32,339 bases of DNA from positions 15,633 through 47,971 of the forward strand of contig JAUJNB010000014.1 of assembly GCA_030446545.1 (NCBI GenBank), written 5' to 3'. The stretch is from Acidimicrobiales bacterium (GTDB taxonomy: Bacteria; Actinomycetota; Acidimicrobiia; Acidimicrobiales; CADCSY01). The position numbers and the translations under genes are program-made. The notes under the pieces were generated by a model. It worked only from the letters and a program-made list of their open reading frames with translations. It was not told where the DNA came from and did no database searches. Every line of letters begins with the position of its first letter. Position 1 is the first letter of the stretch. Below, one piece after another: positions 1 to 8,002 of the stretch.

Positions 1-22
1 CCCACCCTTGGCTGGCGGCCCA

Positions 23-81
23 GGGCGAGCGAAGCTCGCCCAAAGAGGTGCTCAGGGCGAAGGGCGCCGGCTCCGCCGGCG
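23..81 (-). terminator. two GC-rich hairpins downstream of the response regulator
   Basis: Two perfect short hairpins lie 47 to 105 bases past the stop of the minus-strand response regulator. The first has 8-bp arms (GGGCGAGC/GCTCGCCC, 23-41) around a GAA loop. The second has 7-bp arms (CGCCGGC/GCCGGCG, 65-81) around a TCC loop. Neither is followed by a T run on either strand, so they could be actinobacterial-style terminators or REP-like repeats. No gene is visible in positions 1-127. Confidence 0.3.
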
Positions 82-127
82 TCCGCAGCACGATCAACTC
101 GCCGACGAACCTCCGGTTCGGCGGCGA

Positions 128-505
128 CTAGAAGAGCGTGCGGCAGAGCCTGGTGATCTCCCGCTCGAGGGACTCCAGGCCCTCGACCTTGCCCAGCACC
201 AGCGAGACGCCCACTTCGTCGGCCCGGCGCTCGAGCTCGGGGTCGACGAAGGCGGTGTAGAGGATCATGACCAGGTCGGGGTGACCGGCCCGGATGCGCG
301 CCGCCGTCTCCAGGCCGTCGAGGATGGGCATCTTGTAGTCGATGACGGCGACGTCGACGGCCACCTCGTCGACCTGCGTCAGGGCCTCGGCCCCGCTGGC
401 CGCCTCGGCCACCACGGAGAAGCCGTCGAGGTCGAGCATGTTGCGCAGCATGCGCCGGACGTGATCGGTGTCGTCCACCACCATGACCCGGATCGGCTCG
501 TCCAT
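128..505 (-). CDS. single-domain response regulator (CheY-like receiver)
   Basis: A 125-residue protein made only of a phospho-acceptor receiver domain. Visible landmarks are the acidic pocket in MVVDDTD near the N-terminus, the phospho-acceptor Asp in AVIDYKMP (about residue 56), the switch Thr in LYTAF, and the conserved Lys in LGKVEG. There is no DNA-binding, ANTAR or enzymatic output domain, so it would act through protein contacts or as a phosphate sink. The start is an ATG. The gene stands alone on the minus strand, divergent from the lipid-kinase-like gene. The pdtaS histidine kinase 1.4 kb away is a conceivable partner but is not co-transcribed with it; that link is inference. The family call is firm, the pathway unknown. 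Confidence 0.9.
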   Translation of the reverse strand: MDEPIRVMVVDDTDHVRRMLRNMLDLDGFSVVAEAASGAEALTQVDEVAVDVAVIDYKMPILDGLETAARIRAGHPDLVMILYTAFVDPELERRADEVGVSLVLGKVEGLESLEREITRLCRTLF

Positions 506-557
506 CGGACCCCGACGCTACCCGTGCGGGACGGCCCCCACCGGGTGTCGCCATCCG

Positions 558-1513
558 ATGTCCCGTTCGGCCGCCGCCCGCTGCTACCGTCTCGTTGCGC
601 ACCTCCTTCTCGTCGTCAACCCTTCGGCGTCTGCGGTCACCGCCCGGGCTCGGGTGGTGATTCACAAGGCCCTCGCGGCCGACCACCGCGTCGAGATGGC
701 CGTGACCAGCCGTCGGGGTCACGCCACCCGCCTGGCTCAGGGAGCGGCCGCCGCCGGAACCGACGTTGTCGTCGTGCTCGGGGGCGACGGCACCTTGAAC
801 GAGGCAGCCAACGGCCTGGCCCGGTCGGAAACCGCCATGGCGGTGCTGCCGGGTGGTTCCACCAACGTCTTCGCCCGCACACTGGGCCTGCCCAACGACC
901 CCATCGAAGCCACTGCTGCGGTGCTCGAGGCCCTCGAGCACAAGGCCGTGAGACGGGTGGGCCTGGGTTCGGTGAACGGTCGCTACTTCCTGTTCCACAC
1001 CGGCATCGGCTTCGACGCCGCCGTGGTGGCCCAGGTGGAACGCCGGGCCGCCCTCAAGCGCTACGCCGGGCACCCCCTCTACGCCTATGCCACCTTGTCG
1101 ACGTGGTTCCGCCACTACGACCGCAGCCGGCCCCGTTTCGCCGTCCACCTGCCCGGTGAGACCGTGGTCGACGACGCCTACTTCGCCGTGTGCAGCAACA
1201 CCGATCCCTACACCTTCATGGGCAAGCGACCCCTGCACGTGGCCCCCGACGCCACCTTCGACCGCGGCCTGGCCATGTTCAGCCTGCGCTCGCTCTCCCT
1301 CGGAACAGTCACCACGGTGGTCTCCTCGGCCCTGCTTCGAGGGAGCCGGGCCCGACGCCACCGCCTCAGCCACTACCGCAGTGACCTCCCGAGGTGGTCG
1401 TGCGGGGCCACGGACCTTTCCCCTACCAGGTCGACGGTGACTACCTCGGTGAGGTCGAGGAGCTGGTCTTTCGCCACGAGCCCGATGCCCTGCTCCTGGT
1501 GGCGTCGCCGTGA
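558..1513 (+). CDS. diacylglycerol kinase-like (DAGK catalytic domain) protein, one-base frameshift
   Basis: YegS/DgkB-type lipid or sphingosine kinase family, which phosphorylates lipid alcohols such as diacylglycerol with ATP. It opens with LLLVVNPSAS, has the nucleotide loop VVVLGGDGTLNEAANGL, then LPGGSTNVFARTLGLP and FHTGIGFDAAVV. The reading frame breaks at the C run 1388-1390: after HYRSDLP the frame drifts, but one base back it continues EVVVRGHGPFPYQVDGDYLG and ends at TGA 1511-1513, the normal family C-terminus. Restoring one C gives exactly 318 residues. Because of the lost base the raw frame runs on into whiB, giving a false 482-residue fusion. The start is ATG 558; an upstream in-frame ATG at 468 would overlap the divergent regulator. 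Sequencing error is likelier than a dead gene, given similar lesions in pdtaS and mrp. Confidence 0.85.
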
Positions 1514-1530
1514 GCGGCAGCCGGTGACCC

Positions 1531-1560
1531 TTGCGTGGCGGGAGGCCAACTCAGTACTCT
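1531..1560 (+). promoter_or_regulatory. possible whiB1 promoter
   Basis: TTGCGT (1531-1536) and TACTCT (1555-1560) are separated by 18 bases in the gap between the lipid-kinase-like gene and whiB1. The match to a vegetative -35/-10 pair is moderate (3 of 6 and about 4 of 6), so this is a candidate only. It would start transcription about 70 bases before the whiB1 GTG, putting the CRP-like palindrome downstream of the start site. Confidence 0.25.
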
Positions 1561-1604
1561 CGTCTCGCGTCCGGCCGGGTGGCAGGGGGTTCCACCGACG
1601 GGAA

Positions 1605-1620
1605 TGTGAACGAAGTCACG
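1605..1620 (+). promoter_or_regulatory. CRP-like palindrome upstream of whiB1
   Basis: TGTGA-N6-TCACG matches the CRP/Cmr-type consensus TGTGA-N6-TCACA at 9 of 10 specified bases. It sits 17 bases before the whiB1 start codon. In Mycobacterium tuberculosis whiB1 is a known target of the cAMP receptor protein Rv3676, so the position in front of a WhiB1-like gene supports a functional reading. The downstream location suggests repression or short-leader control, which is inference. Confidence 0.45.
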
Positions 1621-1637
1621 ACAATGCGGGGGAAGCA

Positions 1638-1916
1638 GTGGCGCTGACGGCCAGCGGATTCGACTCTTGGGCCTTGGACGAGTGGCGGTCACACGCGTCT
1701 TGTCGTGATGCCGATCCCGACCTGTTCTTCCCCATCGGGACCACCGGGCCGGCCGTCTCCCAGATCGAAGCGGCCAAGATCGTCTGTCGGACCTGTCCCG
1801 TTCAGGCTCCCTGCCTGGAGTTCGCCCTGGCCACCAACCAGGACTCGGGCGTGTGGGGCGCGGCCTCCGAAGAGGAGCGCCGCATGTTGCGCAAACAGCG
1901 CCGTCGGGCCAGCTAG
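1638..1916 (+). CDS. whiB1: WhiB-family iron-sulfur transcription factor, WhiB1/WblE type
   Basis: A 92-residue protein with the four WhiB cysteines at 22, 50, 53 and 59 (C-x27-C-x2-C-x5-C), which bind a [4Fe-4S] cluster that reacts with NO or oxygen. The turn motif SGVWGA follows at about 70-75, and a basic tail (RRMLRKQRRR) provides DNA contact. The stretch CRDADPDLFFPIG and the tight spacing are those of WhiB1/WblE rather than WhiB2, 3 or 7. WhiB1 proteins bind the primary sigma factor region 4. The start is GTG 1638, preceded by the purine-rich GGGGGAAG; no ATG is in frame. It is separate from the preceding lipid-kinase-like gene, which only runs into it because of a lost base. Subfamily assignment is from motif resemblance. 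Confidence 0.88.
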   Translation: MALTASGFDSWALDEWRSHASCRDADPDLFFPIGTTGPAVSQIEAAKIVCRTCPVQAPCLEFALATNQDSGVWGAASEEERRMLRKQRRRAS

Positions 1917-1940
1917 CCGGGTCTCGGTCGCGCCGATCGC

Positions 1941-3505
1941 TCAGTCGTCGCTCGTGGCCGTCCCGGGCACCAGCGGCACCTGCACCTCCACCACCGTTCC
2001 GGGGCAGTCGTCCGCCGAGGTCCCCGCCTTGCGGCTGCGCATGGTGATCGAACCTTCGATCTGGGTGGTCACCAGGCTGCGCACGATCGACAGCCCCAGT
2101 CCCTTGGCCGAATCGAGGGAGAAGCCGGCCGGCAACCCGACGCCGTTGTCGACCACCCGGAGCACCAGGCAGAGGCCGTCGTTGTCGAGCTCGACGGTGA
2201 CGCGCGTCCGGCCTCGACCTGCGACCCGTCGCCGGCGGGGCCCTCGGTGGCCCCAGGGACCGGGACCGGGACGGGGACGGGGACGGGGACGGGGAAGGCG
2301 TGGTCGGCGGCGTTCTGGAGCAACTCGGTCAACACCACCGCCAGCGGGGTGGCCACCCGGGCGGGGAGCTTGCCCGAATCTCCCACCACCTCGAAGCGGA
2401 CCGGGCGCTCGGGCGAGACCAGGCTCTCCTCCACCGTGCGTACCAAGGGGCGGACGATGTCGTTGAAGGGAACGTCACCGCCGCCCTCGCGCGACAGGGT
2501 CTCGTGCACGAGGGCGATGGAACGGATGCGCCGGACCGACTCCTCGATGGCTCCTTTGGCCTCCAGCGACGTGAGCCGACGCCCTTGGAGGCGGAGCAAC
2601 GAGGAGATGGTCTGCAGGTTGTTCTTGACCCGGTGGTGGATCTCCCGGATGGTGGCGTCGAGGGAGACCAACATGCGGTCACGCCGGCGCAGCTCGGAGA
2701 TGTCCCGCAACAACAACAGCCCGCCCGTGGCCTTGCCGCCCTCCAGCAGCGGCAGGCAGCGCAGCAAGACGGTGATCTCGTCGCCCCGCTCGATCTCCTC
2801 GGTGACCGGTCCGCCGATGGCGAAGGCGGTGCGCACCACCACCTCCTCCAGGCCGAGGTCGCTCAGTCGCTCGCCCTCGGCGTTCACGTGCACGCCCAGG
2901 CGATGCAGGGCTGACACGGCATTGGGCGAGGCGTAGACAACCCGGCCGGCACCGTCGAGGACCAGGGCGCCGTCGCCCACCCTCGGCGCCTCCTCCACTT
3001 CGGTGTCCTCGACCGCAAAGGGGAAGGTGCCGTCGGCGATCATCGCCGCGAAGCGGTGGAAGACCGACACATAGGTGCGCTCCAGCTCGCCTGGCTGGCG
3101 TCCGAGGGCCGGCGTCGACTCCCGACTGCACACCGCCACCACCGAGCCGTCCCAGCGCACGGGCACGGCCAGCACCTGGATGGAGTCCACCTCGCCGGGC
3201 AGGGTGATCTCGCCCTCGGTCATCTCCCCGGTGGCAAAGGCCTGGGCCACCGCCGGGCGGTCGTCGGCCCCGACCTCGGCCCCTACGAAGTCGCTGCGGT
3301 ACACCGTCTGGTTGGTGGTGGGCCGAACCTGTCCGACCACGACGAAGCTGGAGCCCTCGCTGCCGGCCAGGGGCACGAAGAGCAACAGGTCGGCGAAGCA
3401 CAGGTCGGCCATCGGGCCCCACGACGCCAGCAGCCGGTGCAGGTGGGCCAGCGCCGGCCCCTCCATCCCGCCGTGGGTACGGGCCAGTTCGGCCAGGCCG
3501 CCCAC
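1941..3505 (-). CDS. pdtaS: PdtaS-type sensor histidine kinase (GAF, PAS, HisKA_2, HATPase), one-base frameshift
   Basis: A soluble sensor kinase of about 521 residues once a single missing base is restored. Order: a GAF-like N-terminal domain (LLASWGPMADLCFADLLLFVP onward), a PAS-like middle (GALVLDGAGRVVYASPNAVSAL), the HisKA_2 phosphorylation box with IHHRVKNNLQTISSLLRLQ, then HATPase_c with the N box ELLQNAADHAF and the G1 box VVDNGVGLPAGF. The break lies near 2207-2210, inside a loop lengthened by a (PV)7 hexanucleotide repeat; past it the frame one base over continues RVTVELDNDGLCLVLRVVDNG to TGA 1941-1943. The start is GTG 3505, two bases after the PHP stop, with GAGG about 7 bases upstream. 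Its family partner PdtaR (receiver-ANTAR) is not in the window. Larger apparent upstream extensions overlap the PHP gene and are rejected. Confidence 0.85.
2256..2297. repeat. hexanucleotide tandem repeat inside pdtaS
   Basis: Seven six-base units: GGGACC twice, GGGACG four times, then GGGAAG. On the coding (minus) strand they encode alternating Pro-Val just after the ATP-binding N box of the kinase. Gain or loss of a unit keeps the frame and changes the loop by two residues. Confidence 0.9.
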
Positions 3506-3507
3506 GA

Positions 3508-4431
3508 CTACCTCGCCTCGGCCGGCGTCGGAGCGACCACGCCCGGGGTGAGGGCCGCCACCGGCACCGCTCGACGCTGACGACCGCGGTAGGCGGCCAG
3601 GTGGTCGTAGCCGGCCGCGGTCAACAGGGCCGCCAGGTCCTCTCGGTGCTCGGCCACGTGCCCCAGGCGATGGGCGTCCGAGGCGGTGGTGACGGGCACG
3701 CCGGCGGCGTGGAACCGGGCCAGGAGGGAGGGGGCCGGGTACACCTCGCCCACCGGCTTGCGCCAGCCCGCCGAGGAGACCTCGGCCGCCATCCCCGATC
3801 GGGCCGCGGCCTCGGCCATGCGGTCGTAGAACTCGTCGGGGACGTCGGGCCGGCGCCCGGTCACCTTGCACAGGTCGGGGTGGGCCAACACGTCACAGAC
3901 CCTCGAGTCGGCCAGCTCCTCCAAGTCGGTGGTGTAGGCGTCCCACACTGCCTCGACGGTGCGGGCGTCCCATTCGGCCACAAAGGCGGCAGAGGCGAAG
4001 TTGTCGAACCCCCACGCCCCCAGCCAGTGGACCGAACCCAACACCACGTCGAAGGGGTAGCCGGCCAGCAGCTCGGCCACCTCGTGCATGCGCCCGGCGT
4101 AGTGGTCGACCTCCAGGCCGAGAACCACGGGGAGGCCCGCCGCCTTGGCCGCCAGCACCACCTCGACGTACTGGTCGAGGTCTCCCCCCTGCTCGCTGGC
4201 CCACCACTCGGCCATGGCCGGGACCAGCGCCGGCTGGTCGAACGCCGACCACCATCCGCCCAGCACGGCGTCGGCCTGACGGAAGCGGAAGAGGTGCTCG
4301 GTCAGGGCGATCTCGACCACACCGGCCGCTCGGGCCGCCTCGCAGTAGGCGGCGACCTGCTCGAGCGTGGCGTCGAGGGGACGGGGGCCGTGCTCCCACA
4401 GGTGCAGGTGGTAGTCGAGCACTGCCGCCAT
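3508..4431 (-). CDS. PHP-domain phosphoesterase, histidinol-phosphatase-like
   Basis: A 307-residue PHP-superfamily metal-dependent phosphatase. The metal-binding motifs are in order: DYHLHL (His8, His10) at the N-terminus, ALTEHLFRF, a Glu in LGLEVDHYAG, GSVHWLG, DVLAHPDL and the C-terminal ASDAHRLGH. This set matches HisK-type histidinol-phosphate phosphatases, which perform the penultimate step of histidine synthesis, but other PHP phosphoesterases look similar and no his genes are nearby. The start is ATG 4431 with no clear Shine-Dalgarno. Its TAG stop is two bases before the pdtaS GTG, so the two are probably co-transcribed. Substrate is uncertain. Confidence 0.8.
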   Translation of the reverse strand: MAAVLDYHLHLWEHGPRPLDATLEQVAAYCEAARAAGVVEIALTEHLFRFRQADAVLGGWWSAFDQPALVPAMAEWWASEQGGDLDQYVEVVLAAKAAGLPVVLGLEVDHYAGRMHEVAELLAGYPFDVVLGSVHWLGAWGFDNFASAAFVAEWDARTVEAVWDAYTTDLEELADSRVCDVLAHPDLCKVTGRRPDVPDEFYDRMAEAAARSGMAAEVSSAGWRKPVGEVYPAPSLLARFHAAGVPVTTASDAHRLGHVAEHREDLAALLTAAGYDHLAAYRGRQRRAVPVAALTPGVVAPTPAEAR

Positions 4432-4461
4432 GGTAGGGCGGGAGGAGGTGGGCTCAGGACC

Positions 4462-5631
4462 TCAGCGGCGGAGGGCCTGGCCCAGGCGGACCAGCCCGGC
4501 CAGGTCGTAGACGTCGGTGTCGAGGGCGGGGACGGTCGCCACCAGGGCCGGGTCGACGGCCAGCTCGGCCCGCAGCTCGGCTTCGCGCTTGGCCACCACG
4601 GCGAAGTTGAGGAAGCTCTCCCCCAGCTCCTGGAGGACCCTGGCGACCAGGGCGGGAGGACCCGGCGCGTCGGGCCGGGCCGACGCCAGGGCCTGGGCCA
4701 GTTGGTCGGGACGGGCGCGCAGCTCCCGGGCCGCTTGGGTGGCCCCGCCGTCGAGCAGCTCGCTGGGCAGCACCCGGTTGAGCACCACCGCACCCAGGTG
4801 GAGGCGCTTGGCCGCCAACACCTCCACGAATCGACCGGCCTCGTGCGCCGGTGCCGCCTCCAAGGTGGTGACCACCACGAAGCTGGTGCGACGGTCCTCC
4901 AGCACCCGCTCCACGGCCCGGGCCCGGGCCACGAACCCTTCGTACATCGACTGGAACAGGATGAAGAACTCGGCCACGTCGGTCAGGAAAGCCGAGCCCA
5001 GGGCCCGGTCGGCGATCTGGTAGAAGGGCCTGGACGCGGCGTTGACCAACCGCGAGCGGTAGGGCACGAGCAGCCAGCGCAGCAGCCGGCTGGAGAAGAA
5101 GTCGGCCATGCGCTCGGGAGCCTCGAGGAAGTCGATGGCGTGGCCGGTCGGCGGGGTGTCCACCACGATGAGGTCGTAGACGCCCGAGGAGTGCAGCTCG
5201 TACAGGCGCTCCATGGCGATGTAGTCGTGGCTGTGCACGAACTTGCCCGTGACGTTGCGGTACAGGGGGTTGGCCAGGATGGCGTCGCGGGTGGCGGCGT
5301 CGGGAGCGTGGCGGCGCACGAGCTCGTCCCAGCTCTGCTTGGTGTCGAGCATGGCCGCCCACAGCTCCCCCCGGGGCTCCAGCCCGGCGTCGGCGAAGGC
5401 CTCGGCGCCCACCCGGGTCTCGGCGTTGCCCAGGGCGTGAAGGCCCATGGCCGCGGCCAGGCGCCGGGCCGGGTCGACGGTGAGCACCAGGACCTTGGCC
5501 CCGAGGTCGGCGGCGGCCACGGTGGCCAGGGCGGCCGCGGTCGTCGTCTTGCCCACCCCGCCCGCGCCACACACGACCACGATCTCCTTGGCCGCCAGGA
5601 GCTGCTCGACGGCGGCGCCGGTCATCCTCAT
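4462..5631 (-). CDS. Get3/ArsA-like ATPase, larger partner (BagB-like)
   Basis: A 389-residue SIMIBI-class ATPase of the Get3/ArsA family. The P-loop is VCGAGGVGKTT (about 21-30), with Ala where family members normally carry the intersubunit signature Lys (GKGGVGKT). LVLTVDPARRLA, and the switch motif VVDTPPTGHAIDFLEAP, are otherwise canonical. It resembles M. tuberculosis Rv3680 (BagB), which works with Rv3679 (BagA) as a Get3-like ATPase. The start is ATG 5631; GTG 5637, overlapping the upstream stop as GTGA, and ATG 5625 are alternatives. It is translationally coupled to the preceding gene. No arsenic-resistance genes are near, so a tail-anchored-protein or client role fits better than arsenite efflux; that is inference. 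Confidence 0.88.
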   Translation of the reverse strand: MRMTGAAVEQLLAAKEIVVVCGAGGVGKTTTAAALATVAAADLGAKVLVLTVDPARRLAAAMGLHALGNAETRVGAEAFADAGLEPRGELWAAMLDTKQSWDELVRRHAPDAATRDAILANPLYRNVTGKFVHSHDYIAMERLYELHSSGVYDLIVVDTPPTGHAIDFLEAPERMADFFSSRLLRWLLVPYRSRLVNAASRPFYQIADRALGSAFLTDVAEFFILFQSMYEGFVARARAVERVLEDRRTSFVVVTTLEAAPAHEAGRFVEVLAAKRLHLGAVVLNRVLPSELLDGGATQAARELRARPDQLAQALASARPDAPGPPALVARVLQELGESFLNFAVVAKREAELRAELAVDPALVATVPALDTDVYDLAGLVRLGQALRR

Positions 5632-5633
5632 GC

Positions 5634-6590
5634 TCACGACAGCTCGGCCGCCAGCGCCTCGGCCACCTGGTTGGTGGCCCGTCGGCCGTGGCTGCGGCTG
5701 AACAGCTCGGGGACGTAGACGACGGGCCGGGGCGGGCCGCTTCGTTGGTTGAGCCCCTCGCGCAACCTGACCAGGTGGGCCGCCCGGGTGCGGCGCAGGC
5801 GCACGGCCAGGCGGGCCGCCTCGAGCACCGGTGCGACCGGTCGACCCACGACCTCGGCCAGGGCGGCGGCCGCCTCGGGCTCGGCCAGGCGGTCGAAGAC
5901 CTCCTCCTCGGACCGCCCGAAGAGCTCGGGCAGCACCCGGTTGACCACCACCGCCGCGAGGTCGACGCCGGTGGTGGCCAGCTCTTCGACCAGCTCCAAG
6001 GTCTCGGTCACGGGCATCTCCTCGGGCGCGGCCACCACCACCACGCCCGTCACGGCGGCATCGCCGAGGAGCTGGAGCATCCAGCCCGTCTGCTCCCGGA
6101 CCAGCCCGACCGACAGGAGCTCGTTGATGGCCTGGGGGGCCCGCAGCTGGCCGATGATGTGGCCGGAGGCGGCGGCGTCGACGATGACCACGTCGTAGTG
6201 ACGCTCGCGGGTCTCCCAGGCCAGCTTGCCCACGGTGAGGATCTCCTTGATCCCGGGTGCGGCGTTGGCCAGGAAGTCGAACGTGCGGGCCATGGCGCCC
6301 AGGCGGGACAGTCGGGGCATCTTGAGCTGCACGGCCAGGTACTCCCGCAGCGACGCCTCGGTGTCCATGGCCATGGCGAAGAGTCCGGGCTGGAGTTGGC
6401 GGGCCTCGAAAGCGAGCGGGCCCACCTCGTAGGCTCCGGCCAGATCTCCCTTGGCGTCGAGCTCGCACACCAGGGTGCGGCGGCCCTCACCCACCGCCAG
6501 CAGGGCCAGAGCGGCGGCCACCGTGGTCTTGCCCACCCCTCCCTTGCCGGTGACGAACAGCAGCCGCCGGTCGAGCAGCCCGATGGCCAC
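5634..6590 (-). CDS. Get3/ArsA-like ATPase, smaller partner (BagA-like)
   Basis: A 318-residue paralogue of the next gene. The P-loop FVTGKGGVGKTT (about 12-23) keeps the signature Lys16 that its partner lacks, and LVCELDAKGDLAGAY follows. The switch motif reads VIVDAAASGHIIGQL in place of the usual D-T-x-P-T-G-H, so each partner is altered at a different conserved site. It resembles Rv3679 (BagA) of mycobacteria. The start is GTG 6590, four bases after the DUF3107 stop, and the C-terminus overlaps the start of the next ATPase. The arrangement DUF3107-ATPase-ATPase points to one operon and probably a heterodimer. Biochemical role unproven. Confidence 0.88.
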   Translation of the reverse strand: MAIGLLDRRLLFVTGKGGVGKTTVAAALALLAVGEGRRTLVCELDAKGDLAGAYEVGPLAFEARQLQPGLFAMAMDTEASLREYLAVQLKMPRLSRLGAMARTFDFLANAAPGIKEILTVGKLAWETRERHYDVVIVDAAASGHIIGQLRAPQAINELLSVGLVREQTGWMLQLLGDAAVTGVVVVAAPEEMPVTETLELVEELATTGVDLAAVVVNRVLPELFGRSEEEVFDRLAEPEAAAALAEVVGRPVAPVLEAARLAVRLRRTRAAHLVRLREGLNQRSGPPRPVVYVPELFSRSHGRRATNQVAEALAAELS

Positions 6591-6594
6591 CCGG

Positions 6595-6831
6595 TCAGCT
6601 TCCGCCGAAGCCGATCCGACGCTCGTCGTGTGGGCTACCGATCTCGACGTAGGCCACCTTGGTCACCGGGATCCCGACCTGGCGGCCTTTGCGGTCGGTG
6701 AGCCACAGCACGCCGTCGCCCCCGCCCAGCACCCCGTCGATCTCGCTCTGGAGCTTGGTGGCGTCGGCGTCGTCGCCGAGCTCCACGTCGATCTCCTTGG
6801 GCGAGTAGGTCACGCCGATGCGAACGTCCAC
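6595..6831 (-). CDS. DUF3107 family protein
   Basis: A 78-residue acidic protein beginning (V)DVRIGVTYSPKEIDVEL and containing a central WLTDRKGRQVGIPVTKVAYVEIG segment, the pattern of the small actinobacterial family DUF3107. The function is unknown. It starts with GTG 6831 and ends four bases before the first Get3-like ATPase, so it is probably the first gene of that operon. No signal peptide or membrane segment is visible. Confidence 0.82.
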   Translation of the reverse strand: MDVRIGVTYSPKEIDVELGDDADATKLQSEIDGVLGGGDGVLWLTDRKGRQVGIPVTKVAYVEIGSPHDERRIGFGGS

Positions 6832-6852
6832 CGGACCATCGTAGAGGAGCGG

Positions 6853-7955
6853 CTACACCACGCGCAGGCCGGGATGATCCCGACGGGTGGGGGCCAGTTC
6901 CTCGTCGATGCGTCGGGCCATGGAGGCGAAGGCCCGGGCCACCTCACCTTCCGGATCGGTGACCACGAGGGGGCGCCCGGCATCACCGCCTTGGCGCAGC
7001 TCCACCATCAGGGGCACCTGGCCGATCAGGGGCACCCCCAGACGCTCGGCCAGGGCGGCCCCGCCTCCGGCGCCGAACAACTCGTAGCGCGTGCCGTCGT
7101 CGCCGGTGAACCAGCTCATGTTCTCGATCACCCCGTGCACGGCGATGCCGATCTGCTCGCTCTGGAACATCAGCCCCGCCCGTTGGGCCACCCGTTGGGC
7201 CGCGGGCTGGGGGGTGGTGACCACGTAGGCCTCGGCCCGGGGCAGGAACGACGCCAGGGAGAGGGAGATGTCGCCCGTGCCGGGGGGAGGTCCACCACCA
7301 AGAAGTCGGGCTCGCCCCACCAGAAGTCGGTGAGGAACTGCTCGAGGGCCTTGTGCAGCATGGGCCCCCGCCACACCACGGGCTGGTCCTCACGCACGAA
7401 GAACCCGATCGAGGCGCAGGCCACGCCGTGGGCCTGGGGGGGCAGGACCATACGGTTCCCGAGCACGGTGGGGGCCTGGTCGATGCCGAGCATGGCGGGC
7501 ACGGAGAACCCCCACACGTCGGCGTCCACCACACAGACCCGCTTGCCCCGTTGGGCCAGGGCGATGGCCAGGTTGACCGTGACCGACGACTTGCCCACGC
7601 CTCCCTTGCCCGAGGCCACGAGCAGGACGCGGGTACGGGCGCCGGGGGCGGCGAAGGGGATGGGCGTGGATCGATCAGCTTCGAGAGAGCGGGCCAGCTC
7701 GTCGCGCTCGGGGTCGGTCATGGGAACCAGCTCGACGGAAGAGGACTCGACGCCGTCGATGGTGGCCAGGGCCTCGCTGATCCGGTGACGGAGGGCCCCG
7801 GCCCCCTCCGGGGCGATCAGGGCGACTTCGAGGTCGACGTGCGGGCCGCTGACGATGAGCCCCTGGACGAGCTCGAGCTCGACGATGTTGCGATGGATCA
7901 GCGGGTCGTCGACGCGGTAGAGCGCGTCGATGACCTGACCTTCGGTGATGGGCAC
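6853..7955 (-). CDS. mrp: Mrp/ApbC (NBP35-type) Fe-S scaffold ATPase, one-base frameshift
   Basis: A P-loop ATPase that carries and transfers Fe-S clusters. An N-terminal DUF59/MIP18-like domain (EGQVIDALYRVDDP) is followed by VASGKGGVGKSSVTVNL (Walker A), CVVDADVWGFSVP, and VVDLPPGTGDISLSL. The frame breaks within the six-base G run 7282-7287 (C run on the coding strand); one more C restores DLPPGTGD and yields 367 residues ending at TAG 6853-6855. The start is GTG 7955, 47 bases from the divergent sufR start. The usual CxxC near the C-terminus of many ApbC proteins is not visible, as in several actinobacterial Mrp proteins. Most likely intact in the organism. Confidence 0.88.
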
Positions 7956-8002
7956 GGCAGCGGCCTCCGGTCGGGGGCGGGGGTGAGCGGTAGAGTAGCG
8001 GT

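Noticed and set aside
468..1916. Apparent 482-residue fusion of lipid kinase and WhiB
   Set aside because: The frame only continues into whiB because one C is missing near 1388; the kinase has its own normal C-terminus in the adjacent frame and whiB has a start and upstream signals of its own.
3505..3871. Longer N-terminus for PdtaS
   Set aside because: It would lie antiframe to the PHP gene's C-terminus, which carries the SDAH motif; GTG 3505 with a ribosome site gives the expected family start.
3601..5718. Long plus-strand frame of 705 residues
   Set aside because: Low-complexity Gly/His/Val-rich translation opposite three genes with clear motifs; a GC-bias shadow.
4462..6468. Apparent 668-residue single ATPase
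   Set aside because: The upstream part is a shadow of the other ATPase gene in another frame; the real second gene starts at 5631 or 5637.
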